This document shows, piece by piece, positions 8,590-16,034 of a DNA stretch of 64,000 nt; within the stretch, counting starts at the first letter, position 1; each line of letters opens with the position of its first letter. Below the pieces are notes generated by a model. The model was not told the DNA's origin and ran no database searches. It saw only the letters and a program-made list of their open reading frames with translations. Source of the DNA: Mucilaginibacter_A sp041088075 (GTDB lineage Bacteria; Bacteroidota; Bacteroidia; Sphingobacteriales; Sphingobacteriaceae). The stretch covers positions 1 to 64,000 of the forward strand of contig NZ_JBGCVY010000024.1 in the NCBI RefSeq assembly GCF_041088075.1, in the 5' to 3' direction. A program made the position numbers and the translations under genes.

Positions 8590-9636
8590 ATGAACCAAAC
8601 TGTTTCCCAAATCCTAAAAAAACAAAGCTATCTATTTTTTCTGATTTGTGTTTTCCTGCTTTCCTGTAAAAGAAAAGATAAAATTGATGTCAGCGGCATC
8701 AACCTCAACGTAAAAATAGAACGTTTTGACCACGATTTTGATGGTTTCAGAAACAGCAATTACCCAACCAAAGCCAACCAGTTGTACCGGCATTACGGCG
8801 ATTTTTATGTTGATTTTATCGAACGGATTTTGGGTGCCGGAAGCGTAAAAGACACAGCTTATTTTGCAAACCTCAGAAAAGTTTTTGCCGCGAGGTCTTA
8901 CACGGATTTAAAGCACGAAGTGGATTCTGTTTACCCGAATTTGGACAAGCAGGAAGCCGAAATGACGGATGCTTTTAAGCACATCAAATACTATTACCCG
9001 CAGAAGAATTTGCCGCACGTTTATGCGTATTTCTCTGGTTTCCAAGCGCAAAACTCAATCGGAAACCATTATATCGGTATTGGTTTAGACCTTTTTCTCG
9101 GTGCCAATTCTAAGTTTTACCCAGCTTTGATTGAAACTTTTCCGCATTATATTTCGCGCCGTTTTACGCCTGATAATATGGTGCCGCGCGTGATCGAGAG
9201 TTTGGCGCGCGAAGAAATGTTTGAGGAGCAAACGGAGGACGACAAATCGTTGCTTTCGCGGATGGTTTACAACGGAAAGATCATGTATTTTATGGATCAG
9301 GTTTTACCGGAAATTGCTGATTCCACTAAAATTGGTTATACCGATGCACAACTGAAATGGTGCAACGAAAACCAGGCAAACATTTGGGGCTATTTTTTGG
9401 AAGATAACCTGATTTATGAAACAGATTACCAGAAGATACAGAAATATTTGACCGAAGCGCCTTTTACGCCAGGCTTGGGCGACCATAACAATTCAGCACC
9501 GAAACTGGCGGTTTGGACGGGCTGGCAGATCGTAAAGCAGTACATGGACAAAAACCCGAAAGTTACGCTGCAGCAATTGATGACAGACCGGGACGAACAA
9601 AAAATCCTTAACCAGTCCAAATACCACCCAAAATAA
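8590..9636 (+). CDS. gldB: Gliding motility lipoprotein GldB
   Basis: A 348-residue lipoprotein: hydrophobic signal with lipobox LLSC, lipidated Cys26. The body matches GldB of gliding Bacteroidota (INLNVKIERFDHDFDGF, then YYPQKNLPHVYAYFSGF and NHYIGIGLDLFLG). GldB is required for gliding and for T9SS function in Flavobacterium, but its exact role is unknown; it belongs to a family with a zincin-like look and no proven activity. In Flavobacterium gldC follows gldB; here no gldC is seen and the next gene is convergent. Many gldB-bearing Sphingobacteriaceae do not glide, so secretion support is the safer inference. Confidence 0.88.
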   Translation: MNQTVSQILKKQSYLFFLICVFLLSCKRKDKIDVSGINLNVKIERFDHDFDGFRNSNYPTKANQLYRHYGDFYVDFIERILGAGSVKDTAYFANLRKVFAARSYTDLKHEVDSVYPNLDKQEAEMTDAFKHIKYYYPQKNLPHVYAYFSGFQAQNSIGNHYIGIGLDLFLGANSKFYPALIETFPHYISRRFTPDNMVPRVIESLAREEMFEEQTEDDKSLLSRMVYNGKIMYFMDQVLPEIADSTKIGYTDAQLKWCNENQANIWGYFLEDNLIYETDYQKIQKYLTEAPFTPGLGDHNNSAPKLAVWTGWQIVKQYMDKNPKVTLQQLMTDRDEQKILNQSKYHPK

Positions 9637-9642
9637 GCTTTA

Positions 9643-9669
9643 CCAATTTTTAGGTGGTAAAAGAAGCAT
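9643..9669 (+). repeat. 12-mer palindrome unit between gldB and a small membrane gene
   Basis: CCAATTTTTA (9643-9652), GGTGG, TAAAAGAAGCAT (9658-9669): a near-canonical unit. It lies between two convergent stop codons and its last T is part of the minus-strand stop of the next gene (tca, 9669-9671). Confidence 0.75.
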
Positions 9670-9857
9670 CATTTTAAAATGGCAAAAACAGTGCGCAGGC
9701 AAAGAACAATAGCACCTATAAAAAATATATTGGCAACAATCGTGTAGAAGACAGTATCACCAAAAAAGCGAAAATACACACCAAAAATTCCGATAAAGAT
9801 ACTTATCGCCAAGATAATATAATGCCGGGTATCGTTGGCAGAAGCGGTTTTGTTCAT
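9669..9857 (-). CDS. Small two-helix membrane protein
   Basis: A 62-residue protein from the ATG at 9857 (MNKTASANDTRHY); a TTG seven codons upstream is in frame but has no clear advantage. Two hydrophobic segments, residues ~14-30 (IILAISIFIGIFGVYF) and ~38-58, make it an inner membrane hairpin protein. I do not recognise the family. It is convergent with gldB and transcribed in the same direction as the ATP synthase operon downstream, separated from it by 9 kb of coordinates only in the sense of strand; nothing links it functionally to either neighbour. Confidence 0.6.
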   Translation of the reverse strand: MNKTASANDTRHYIILAISIFIGIFGVYFRFFGDTVFYTIVANIFFIGAIVLCLRTVFAILK

Positions 9858-9960
9858 GTTTTGATAATTTGATTTCAAAAGTAAACCATTTTACCGAAAG
9901 CGAAAAACAGAAAAAGGGTTTTTACAAAAATTAAAGTTTTCTTCACCGAAAATATACCGG

Positions 9961-9972
9961 TAAAAGAAGCAT
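9961..9972 (+). repeat. 12-mer beside the atp operon terminator
   Basis: An exact TAAAAGAAGCAT preceded by ACCGG, directly against the A-run of the atpG terminator (9974 onward). It lies downstream of the hairpin with respect to atp transcription. Confidence 0.7.
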
Positions 9973-9973
9973 C

Positions 9974-10004
9974 AAAAAAAACCCAGCTTTAGCCGGGTTT
10001 TTTA
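9974..10004 (-). terminator. Rho-independent terminator of the ATP synthase operon
   Basis: On the minus strand AACCCGGC-TAAA-GCTGGGTT pairs fully if one G.U pair is allowed, and is followed by a run of T. The G.U position shows the hairpin is built for minus-strand transcription. It starts 21 bp after the atpG stop. Confidence 0.85.
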
Positions 10005-10024
10005 AGTTTATAATCGGAAAGGTT

Positions 10025-10909
10025 TTATCCGTTAGATAATGCTGCTGCACCACTAACAATTTCGGTTAATTCGGTTGTGATGGCCGCCTGGCGTGCCTGG
10101 TTGTACGAAAGTTTTAAGGCTTTCAGCAAATCGCCGGCATTTTCTGTGGCTTTGTCCATCGCCGTCATCCGCGCGCCGTGTTCGGAAGCATGCGAATCCA
10201 GAACAGCTTTGTACAATTGCACTTTGATGTTTTTTGGGATCAATTCTTCTACAATTTCCTCTTGCGAAGGTTCCAGAATATAATCTACCTGTGCTGTTTT
10301 TACCGCCTCTTTTTTAGAAGGTTTTGCAACCGGCAACAATTGTTCGGTTACAATGTATTGAACGGCAGCGTTACGGAAATGGTTGTAAATCAGTTCAACA
10401 CGATCATAATCGCCGTTAACGAAACCTTGCATAATGGCTTCGGTAACCAACGAAACATTATCAAAATTCAACTCGGTAAACAACTCGTTGTTGTTGCCGA
10501 TGACGTTGTATTTTCGGCGTTCGTAATATTCCTGCGCCTTTCTTCCGATGGCAACCACCGAAACGTTTTTTGCCCGCAACTGCTCTGCATATCTTTCGGC
10601 AATCAGGTTATTGGCCGCTTTGATAACATTGGCATTAAAAGCACCGGCCAAACCACGGTTGGAAGTAACCGCAACAATTAAAACCCGAACAGGCTCGCGC
10701 ACTTGCATGTAAGGCGAAGCTGCATCTTCTAAACTTAACGACAAATTAGCCAAAATCTCGTTCAGCTTGGTCGCGTACGGCCGCATTTGCGTAATCGCGT
10801 TGGTTGCACGTTTTAGCTTAGCCGCCGAAACCATTTTCATGGCTTTGGTAATTTGCTGGGTAGATGATACGGAGGAAATCCGGTTTCTTACTTCTTTTAA
10901 ATTGGCCAT
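10025..10909 (-). CDS. atpG: F1Fo ATP synthase subunit gamma
   Basis: The 294-residue central rotor shaft of F1, which couples proton flow through the c-ring to catalysis in alpha3beta3. The N-terminal helix (MANLKEVRNRISSVSSTQQI) and the C-terminal helix (MTAMDKATENAGDLLKALKL then YNQARQAAITTELTEIV) are the diagnostic coiled-coil ends; the Rossmann-like middle carries SNRGLAGAFNANV. It is the last gene of the operon, followed by a strong terminator. In many bacteria atpD and atpC come next; here they are missing, as is common in Bacteroidota, where atpDC lie elsewhere. Confidence 0.96.
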   Translation of the reverse strand: MANLKEVRNRISSVSSTQQITKAMKMVSAAKLKRATNAITQMRPYATKLNEILANLSLSLEDAASPYMQVREPVRVLIVAVTSNRGLAGAFNANVIKAANNLIAERYAEQLRAKNVSVVAIGRKAQEYYERRKYNVIGNNNELFTELNFDNVSLVTEAIMQGFVNGDYDRVELIYNHFRNAAVQYIVTEQLLPVAKPSKKEAVKTAQVDYILEPSQEEIVEELIPKNIKVQLYKAVLDSHASEHGARMTAMDKATENAGDLLKALKLSYNQARQAAITTELTEIVSGAAALSNG

Positions 10910-10919
10910 TTTCTAAGAG

Positions 10920-10990
10920 TAGTAAGTATCGAGTAACAAGTATTTAGATTACTTGCCGCTTGATACTTGATACTATTTACTCGATACTTT
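10920..10990. repeat. Inverted spacer repeat between atpG and atpA
   Basis: The spacer is made of near-repeats of GTATCGAGTA/GATACTTGATAC words. AAGTATCGAGTA near its left end is the exact complement of TACTCGATACTT at its right end, so the whole spacer can form a hairpin inside the operon mRNA. It might tune atpG expression or mRNA stability relative to atpA; that is inference. Confidence 0.6.
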
Positions 10991-10991
10991 C

Positions 10992-12569
10992 TTAATTATA
11001 ATTTGCAGATAGTTCTTTTGCTACGGTTTCTAATACGCTGGTGCTTGCATCGTCTAATTTTCCTGCTTTTAAAGCAGCTAAAACTTCGGGATGGCGAACT
11101 TCCAACTGGCTGGTAAATTCAGCTTCAAATTCCCTTACACGGTTTACCGGCACGTTGCGCATCAGGTTTTTTGTGCCGAGATAGATAATGGCCACTTGTT
11201 TTTCTACCGGAACCGGTGCAAATTGTGCTTGTTTTAGTATTTCTACATTGCGCGAACCTTTATCCAAAACTGTTTTTGTGGCAACATCCAAGTCAGAACC
11301 GAATTTGGAAAATGCTTCCAATTCGCGGTATTGTGCCTGGTCTAATTTTAGCGTACCGGCTACTTTTTTCATGGATTTAATTTGTGCATTGCCGCCAACA
11401 CGAGACACCGAAATACCAACATTGATGGCCGGACGAACACCGGCGTTAAAAAGATTTGATTCTAAGAAAATTTGCCCATCAGTAATCGAAATTACGTTGG
11501 TTGGAATATAAGCAGAAACGTCTCCGGCTTGTGTTTCAATAATTGGCAAAGCCGTTAAAGACCCGCCGCCTTTTACAATACTGCGGATTGATTCCGGCAA
11601 ATCGTTCATCGCTTGGGCAATCGCATCGTTTGCATTGATCTTGGCAGCACGTTCTAATAATCTGGAGTGCAGGTAAAACACGTCTCCCGGATAAGCTTCG
11701 CGGCCTGGTGGACGACGTAACAATAAAGAAACTTCGCGGTATGCTACGGCTTGTTTAGAAAGATCATCATAAATAATCAAAGCCGGACGGCCGGTATCGC
11801 GGAAAAACTCGCCAATGGCTGCACCGGCAAAAGGCGCGAAAAATTGCATCGGAGCCGGATCCGCAGCAGAAGCGGCAACCACAATGCTATAAGGCATCGC
11901 GCCGTTCTCTTCCAAAACCCGGACAATATTAGCTACGGTCGAATTTTTTTGACCGCAAGCCACATAAATACAATAAACCGGTTTGCCGGCTTCGTAAAAT
12001 TCTTTTTGGTTGATGATCGTATCAATACAAACCGCTGTTTTACCGGTTTGCCTATCGCCGATGACCAATTCACGTTGTCCGCGGCCAATCGGGATCATCG
12101 CATCAATTGCTTTGATTCCGGTTTGCAAAGGTTCAGTTACCGGCTGGCGATAAATAACGCCCGGCGCTTTACGCTCCAAAGGCATTTCGTAAGTAGTGCC
12201 TGCAATTGGACCTTTACCGTCAATCGGTTGGCCTAAAGTATTTACCACACGGCCTAACATGCCATCGCCAACACGAATGGAAGCGATTTTTTTAGTCCTG
12301 CGAATGGTATCTCCTTCTTTCACTTCATCGTAAGCACCTAACAAAACCACGCCCACGTTATCTTCTTCCAGGTTCAAAACGATACCTTGCAGGCCGTTTT
12401 CAAACTCAACCAACTCGCCTGATTGCACTTGCGTTAAACCGTAAACACGGGCAATACCATCGCCCACTTGCAATACGGTCCCAACTTCTTCTAACTCTGA
12501 TTCTGACTTAAAGCCTGCCAACTGCTGGCGCAGGATGGCGGAAACTTCGTCTGGTCTTACATCTACCAT
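10992..12569 (-). CDS. atpA: F1Fo ATP synthase subunit alpha
   Basis: The 525-residue non-catalytic nucleotide-binding subunit of the F1 head. The Walker A loop is GDRQTGKT (residues 171-178); the N-terminal crown opens with VDVRPDEVSAILRQQL and the beta-barrel region contains GIARVYGL. The signature PAINVGISVSRVGG is present toward the C-terminus. Length and order are normal. It lies between atpH and atpG on the minus strand and is separated from atpG by an 82-bp spacer that can fold on itself. Confidence 0.97.
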   Translation of the reverse strand: MVDVRPDEVSAILRQQLAGFKSESELEEVGTVLQVGDGIARVYGLTQVQSGELVEFENGLQGIVLNLEEDNVGVVLLGAYDEVKEGDTIRRTKKIASIRVGDGMLGRVVNTLGQPIDGKGPIAGTTYEMPLERKAPGVIYRQPVTEPLQTGIKAIDAMIPIGRGQRELVIGDRQTGKTAVCIDTIINQKEFYEAGKPVYCIYVACGQKNSTVANIVRVLEENGAMPYSIVVAASAADPAPMQFFAPFAGAAIGEFFRDTGRPALIIYDDLSKQAVAYREVSLLLRRPPGREAYPGDVFYLHSRLLERAAKINANDAIAQAMNDLPESIRSIVKGGGSLTALPIIETQAGDVSAYIPTNVISITDGQIFLESNLFNAGVRPAINVGISVSRVGGNAQIKSMKKVAGTLKLDQAQYRELEAFSKFGSDLDVATKTVLDKGSRNVEILKQAQFAPVPVEKQVAIIYLGTKNLMRNVPVNRVREFEAEFTSQLEVRHPEVLAALKAGKLDDASTSVLETVAKELSANYN

Positions 12570-12613
12570 TTTTTGAGTTTATTTTAAATCGTTATATTCT
12601 TCTATTTTGAAAA

Positions 12614-12641
12614 GTACTTTTTTACCGGAATACTTCTTTTA
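12614..12641. repeat. 12-mer unit between atpH and atpA
   Basis: An exact ATACTTCTTTTA (12630-12641), preceded by a degenerate copy TACTTTTTTACCGG (12615-12628). It lies in the 117-bp gap inside the ATP synthase operon, so the iterated word is not restricted to operon ends. Confidence 0.7.
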
Positions 12642-12686
12642 CCTGCATTTTTTTTGCCTCATCTATTTTCAGAAAGCAAAAATTGT

Positions 12687-13244
12687 TTAAACCAATTCTG
12701 CGGCTGTTTTATGTTCAAACTCTTTTTTAAGTTTGGTTAATGTGCCGGAGATGCTGGTATCAAACTGCCTGTCGCCAACGGTTAGTACAAACCCGCCGAT
12801 TAAGCCCGGATCTACTTTTTCTTCCAGAACAACATCGCCAGCCGTTGCGGCTTTTACTTCGGCCATCGCTTCCAAACGGTTGCTTTCGGATAAAGGAACG
12901 GCCGAAACAATTACTGCTTTTACGATATGTTTTTTAAGATTGTACTGCTCTACAAATTCTTTTGCGGTATCAAACAAAATTTCCGAACGCATTTTATCTA
13001 CCATGATCTTAAAAAACGAGATCGTGGCAGGCTGCACTTTCCCCGTAAAAACCTGGTTCAATATCGCTGATTTTTTTTGCGGCGAAACGATCGGGTTTCT
13101 TAAAACAGCGGCCAGCAAACTATTGGCCCGTAAGGTTTGCACAAACAGCGATAGATCGTTTTTGATCTGTTCGAGCAGGTTTTGCTCTTCTGCAAGGTCA
13201 ATCAACGATTTGGCATATCTTGTGGCAACTTTAAACTCAGACAT
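12687..13244 (-). CDS. atpH: F1Fo ATP synthase subunit delta
   Basis: A 185-residue peripheral-stalk subunit that fixes the F1 head to the b subunits. The N-terminal helical bundle starts ATRYAKSLIDLAEEQ, and the C-terminal part has the conserved VDPGLIGGFVLTVGDRQFD followed by LTKLKKEF. These features are typical of OSCP/delta. The gene starts 17 bp after atpF in the operon, which suggests translational linkage. Confidence 0.94.
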   Translation of the reverse strand: MSEFKVATRYAKSLIDLAEEQNLLEQIKNDLSLFVQTLRANSLLAAVLRNPIVSPQKKSAILNQVFTGKVQPATISFFKIMVDKMRSEILFDTAKEFVEQYNLKKHIVKAVIVSAVPLSESNRLEAMAEVKAATAGDVVLEEKVDPGLIGGFVLTVGDRQFDTSISGTLTKLKKEFEHKTAAELV

Positions 13245-13260
13245 TTTTTATCACGTAAAA

Positions 13261-13755
13261 TTAATTCAGCTTTACTTCTTTCAACAAATCGGCTACCAGC
13301 TCGTCTTGTTTGTGTTTGTCTTCAAACTGCTTGCGCAAAATCTTTTCGGCAATATCTACAGAAAGCGTGGCAATCTGGTTTTTAACATCCGCCATGGCAA
13401 TTGCTTTCTGGCTGTTGATCTCAATTTTTGCTTTTTCGATGATCTTGTTGCCTTCTGTTTGTGCCGCAGCTTTTGCTTCACCGATTATTTGGTCTTTTAC
13501 CTGTTTGGCTTCTTTCAAAATCAAATCGCGTTCGGCACGGGCCTGTTTTAACAAAGCTTCGTTTTCGTTGGTCAAACGGGCCATTTCTTCTTTGGCTGCT
13601 TCCGCTTTCAGCAAAGCATCTTCGATAGATCTTTCGCGCACATCAATGGCGCCCATAATTGGCCTCCAGGCAAATTTGGCCAGTAAAAAGAACAGTATCA
13701 AAAATGATATTGTCGTCCAAAATACTAAGCCAATTTCGGGGGTTACTAATTCCAT
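13261..13755 (-). CDS. atpF: F1Fo ATP synthase subunit b
   Basis: A 164-residue membrane-anchored stator arm. One N-terminal membrane helix (residues ~8-27, LVFWTTISFLILFFLLAKFA) ends in the conserved WRPIMGAIDVRERSI; the rest is a long charged helix (EDALLKAEAAKEEMARL) that dimerises and binds delta. Position between atpE and atpH is standard. The length is normal for the family. Confidence 0.95.
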   Translation of the reverse strand: MELVTPEIGLVFWTTISFLILFFLLAKFAWRPIMGAIDVRERSIEDALLKAEAAKEEMARLTNENEALLKQARAERDLILKEAKQVKDQIIGEAKAAAQTEGNKIIEKAKIEINSQKAIAMADVKNQIATLSVDIAEKILRKQFEDKHKQDELVADLLKEVKLN

Positions 13756-13823
13756 ATCTATTTAAAATTAACTGATAAAATAAAGCTGGCCTTTGCCAAA
13801 CGCAAAAGGCCAGCTTGGATAAA

Positions 13824-14042
13824 TTACTTAGGGTTGTTGCCCAAGAAAGCCACTACCACACCAAATAATGCAGCGCCTTCAATCAAAGCGGCTGCAATAA
13901 TCATGGCAGTTTGAATTTTACCTGAAGCTTCAGGCTGGCGGGCGATACCTTCCATGGCTTTGCCACCTACCTGACCGATACCGATACCTGCACCGATAAC
14001 AGCTAAACCTGCACCAATTGCAGCAATACTTCCAGTCATCAT
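13824..14042 (-). CDS. atpE: F1Fo ATP synthase subunit c
   Basis: The 72-residue proteolipid that forms the rotor ring. Two membrane helices flank the polar loop ARQPEA. The ion-binding carboxylate is Glu55 in ALIEGAALF. The Na+-type pattern (Glu followed by Ser or Thr, plus a Gln in helix 1) is absent, so proton coupling is the better prediction. Two ATG codons stand in tandem at the start; either could be used. Confidence 0.96.
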   Translation of the reverse strand: MMTGSIAAIGAGLAVIGAGIGIGQVGGKAMEGIARQPEASGKIQTAMIIAAALIEGAALFGVVVAFLGNNPK

Positions 14043-14087
14043 TGTTCTAAATTAAAAGTTAAATATAAATATAAAGTTGTTTACAAA

Positions 14088-15164
14088 TTAGTGGTGGTGT
14101 TCTTCGGTTGCTGTACCAATAAATAGTGCCGTTAGCAAGGTGAAAACAAAAGCCTGCAGCAAGGCCACCAGCAGCTCCAGCACATCCATAAAAACTACAA
14201 ATGCAATAGAAACCGGTGCAACCGCAATAGATTTAAAAACAAATATCAGTGATATCAAGCTCAATACAATAATGTGGCCTGCGGTGATATTGGCAAATAA
14301 ACGGATCATCAAGGCAAACGGCCGGGACAAAATGCCCACCAGCTCTACCGGCCACATAATCGGGTACAGCCAAAAGGGTACGTCAGGTGCAAAAATATGT
14401 TTCCAGTAATATTTGTTGCCGTTCACGTTCACCACAACCATGGTAATAACCGCAAGCACAAAGGTAACCGCAATATTGCCCGTTACGTTGGCGCCACCCG
14501 GAAAAAACGGCACCAGCCCGATCAGGTTGTTGATCAATATAAAAAAGAAAATCGTTAAAAGCAGCGGCATAAAACGCTCGTATTTGTAACCGATGTTCGG
14601 TCGCGCAATATCGTCCCTTACAAACACAATCACCGGTTCTATAAAAGACTGAAAGCCTTTTGGCGCTTTGCCGACTCTTTTTTTGTAAGAAGAAGCAACG
14701 GCAAAAAAGAGGACCAGCAACAGTACACAGGCAATCCAAAGGGCAACCACGTTTTTGGTGATCGAAAAATCGTAAACTTTTTTGCTGGCCGCCTCGTCCA
14801 CTTTGCCGGAAGGGTCTACTGCTTTTACCTTATCTTTTTCTAAAGCATAAGTGTAATATTTGCCTTTATAAACTTCGTGCCCGTGCCCAAAATTAGCAGA
14901 AGAAAACGTTTCAAAACCTTTGTTTGTATATAAAATAACCGGAAGCGGAAAAGCTGTTTCGCCCCAAAGGTGCCAGTAATGCGAATCGGCGATGTGTTCT
15001 AAAATAGCAACAGACGGATCAAATGACTCCTTTTTGTCCCCGGCTTTTTCATGTCCCGGGTTTTCCTGAAATGCAAATGCTTTTCCAACAAAAAGAACAG
15101 ATAAAACAGCAAGAAAGAAGCTTAGCTTAATTTTTTTTGAGTTCAAAATATGGCTTAAATCCAT
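14088..15164 (-). CDS. atpB: F1Fo ATP synthase subunit a
   Basis: A 358-residue stator channel subunit. The essential arginine is Arg288 within SRPFALMIRLFANITAGH. Five or six membrane helices occupy residues ~137 to 355. The N-terminus has an unusual extension: a hydrophobic signal-like segment (residues ~13-32, ending AFAFQ) followed by ~100 mostly polar residues predicted to lie outside the membrane before the first channel helix. Such long periplasmic N-terminal regions are usual in Bacteroidota AtpB. The gene lies 45 bp upstream of atpE and ends in a His-rich tail (TEEHHH). Confidence 0.94.
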   Translation of the reverse strand: MDLSHILNSKKIKLSFFLAVLSVLFVGKAFAFQENPGHEKAGDKKESFDPSVAILEHIADSHYWHLWGETAFPLPVILYTNKGFETFSSANFGHGHEVYKGKYYTYALEKDKVKAVDPSGKVDEAASKKVYDFSITKNVVALWIACVLLLVLFFAVASSYKKRVGKAPKGFQSFIEPVIVFVRDDIARPNIGYKYERFMPLLLTIFFFILINNLIGLVPFFPGGANVTGNIAVTFVLAVITMVVVNVNGNKYYWKHIFAPDVPFWLYPIMWPVELVGILSRPFALMIRLFANITAGHIIVLSLISLIFVFKSIAVAPVSIAFVVFMDVLELLVALLQAFVFTLLTALFIGTATEEHHH

Positions 15165-15179
15165 TAAATATCGCGATTT

Positions 15180-15566
15180 TTACTTTTGATTTTGGAGGCG
15201 CAAGTTACACAACAAAGCATAAACTTCAAAGACCGTATTTAATAAATATAAATAAAAAAAGCAGGCTAAGAAAAGCCCTTGGTTTACGTGGTTTTTGGCC
15301 AAATAAACCGGCACAAAGAACATGCAGATTAACAGCTTGACCACTGTGGCCACTAAAAATACCTGAACCGATAATTGGCTGTTTTTTAGATTGCTTATCA
15401 GGGTAGAAAAGCACACCAAAAAAGTAAGTACGGCAAACATCAAAAACACCACCCAAAAATGCGGCATCAGCCCTAACCCTTTATAAAAATATTCGTATGC
15501 AAAGGGCGGCAATGCGATAAAAATCATCGCCAAACAATAACTCAAGATAAAATTAGAAATTCTCAA
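15180..15566 (-). CDS. Membrane protein of the ATP synthase operon, AtpI-like
   Basis: About 128 residues with four hydrophobic segments, in the place where an AtpI-type assembly protein is encoded in many bacteria, between atpZ and atpB. I recognise it by position and topology, not by strong motifs. The start is uncertain: ATG codons at 15638 and 15614 would overlap atpZ by 52-76 bp and add a basic tail. A TTG at 15566-15564 overlaps the atpZ stop codon (TTGA), an arrangement typical of translational coupling, and gives MRISNFILSYCLAMIFIALP. I prefer the TTG. Expected role: help in c-ring assembly or ion supply to the synthase. Confidence 0.6.
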   Translation of the reverse strand: MRISNFILSYCLAMIFIALPPFAYEYFYKGLGLMPHFWVVFLMFAVLTFLVCFSTLISNLKNSQLSVQVFLVATVVKLLICMFFVPVYLAKNHVNQGLFLACFFYLYLLNTVFEVYALLCNLRLQNQK

Positions 15567-15748
15567 TCTTTTAAAGATTTTAAAACGATGTACAACGAAA
15601 CAAATACGCCGCATAAAGATAATACAGCCGTAACCCATTGCGTTTGATGGTGCATCACCTGGTCTGTTTTGTAGCCCGCAAACGAAAACAGGCCGATGAT
15701 GATGATCATCTGGAAACCAAGCGCGCTGTATTTGATGTAATTGTTCAT
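15563..15748 (-). CDS. atpZ: AtpZ/AtpI family protein
   Basis: A 61-residue protein with two membrane helices (SALGFQMIIIIGLFSFAGY and VTAVLSLCGVFVSLYIVL). The first helix with GFQM...G...D matches the AtpZ/AtpI family, small proteins at the head of ATP synthase operons linked to assembly of the c-ring or to Mg2+/Ca2+ transport. It is the first gene of the operon. A good promoter lies 32-62 bp upstream. Its stop overlaps the preferred start of the next gene. Confidence 0.8.
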   Translation of the reverse strand: MNNYIKYSALGFQMIIIIGLFSFAGYKTDQVMHHQTQWVTAVLSLCGVFVSLYIVLKSLKD

Positions 15749-15779
15749 TTGAATTGGTTTACTTGGATGAATGAGGTTT

Positions 15780-15810
15780 CAAAATTAAGGGCTTGTTTAA
15801 ATTTTATCAA
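15780..15810 (-). promoter_or_regulatory. Predicted promoter of the ATP synthase operon
   Basis: On the minus strand TTG (15810-15808), 20 bp, then TAATTTTG (15787-15780) fits the Bacteroidota consensus TTG-N(19-23)-TAnnTTTG exactly. The -33 element lies within the MITE that begins at 15789, whereas the -7 element lies just outside it. Confidence 0.65.
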
Positions 15811-15948
15811 ACTTATTTGATGCTTCTTTTACCACCTAAAAATCATTGTCCTTTTGCAATACACGTACCGGTACAGTATCCAAAAACAGAATTTATGGGC
15901 ATAAAAGAAGCATTATCAATTTTTACGGTAGAAATTTAAACAGGCCCT
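15789..15948. mobile_element. MITE between the atp operon and sprE
   Basis: A 159-160-bp element with terminal inverted repeats GGGCTTGTTTAAATTT (from 15789) and AAATTTAAACAGGCCC (15932-15947), flanked by TAA on both sides (15786-15788 and 15948-15950) as a 3-bp target duplication. Two 12-mers face each other inside: ATGCTTCTTTTA at 15820-15831 and TAAAAGAAGCAT at 15902-15913. The central 70 bp contain ACGTACCGGTAC. A related but truncated copy lies at 60448. Confidence 0.7.
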
Positions 15949-15975
15949 AAGTAACCAAAATGTTTTTTTAGTAGT

Positions 15976-16010
15976 TTGGCATTCGGTTGGTTTTCACAAA
16001 AATACTTTTG
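15976..16010 (+). promoter_or_regulatory. Predicted promoter of sprE
   Basis: TTG (15976-15978), 24 bp, then TACTTTTG (16003-16010), a perfect -7 element with a slightly long spacer. Transcription would start near 16017, about 18 nt before the sprE start, which supports that TTG start. Confidence 0.5.
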
Positions 16011-16034
16011 ATACAATAATTAACAACGATACGC

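Noticed and set aside
9669..9857. The small membrane gene after gldB as gldC
   Set aside because: GldC is a soluble protein of about 110 residues; this is a two-helix membrane peptide on the opposite strand.
10178..10681. A 167-codon plus-strand frame opposite atpG
   Set aside because: A shadow of a conserved gene; its composition is that of reversed coding sequence.
12733..13551. A 272-codon open frame on the plus strand opposite atpH and atpF
   Set aside because: It is antisense to two clear ATP synthase genes, is Phe/Cys-rich, has no recognisable domain and no ribosome-binding site.
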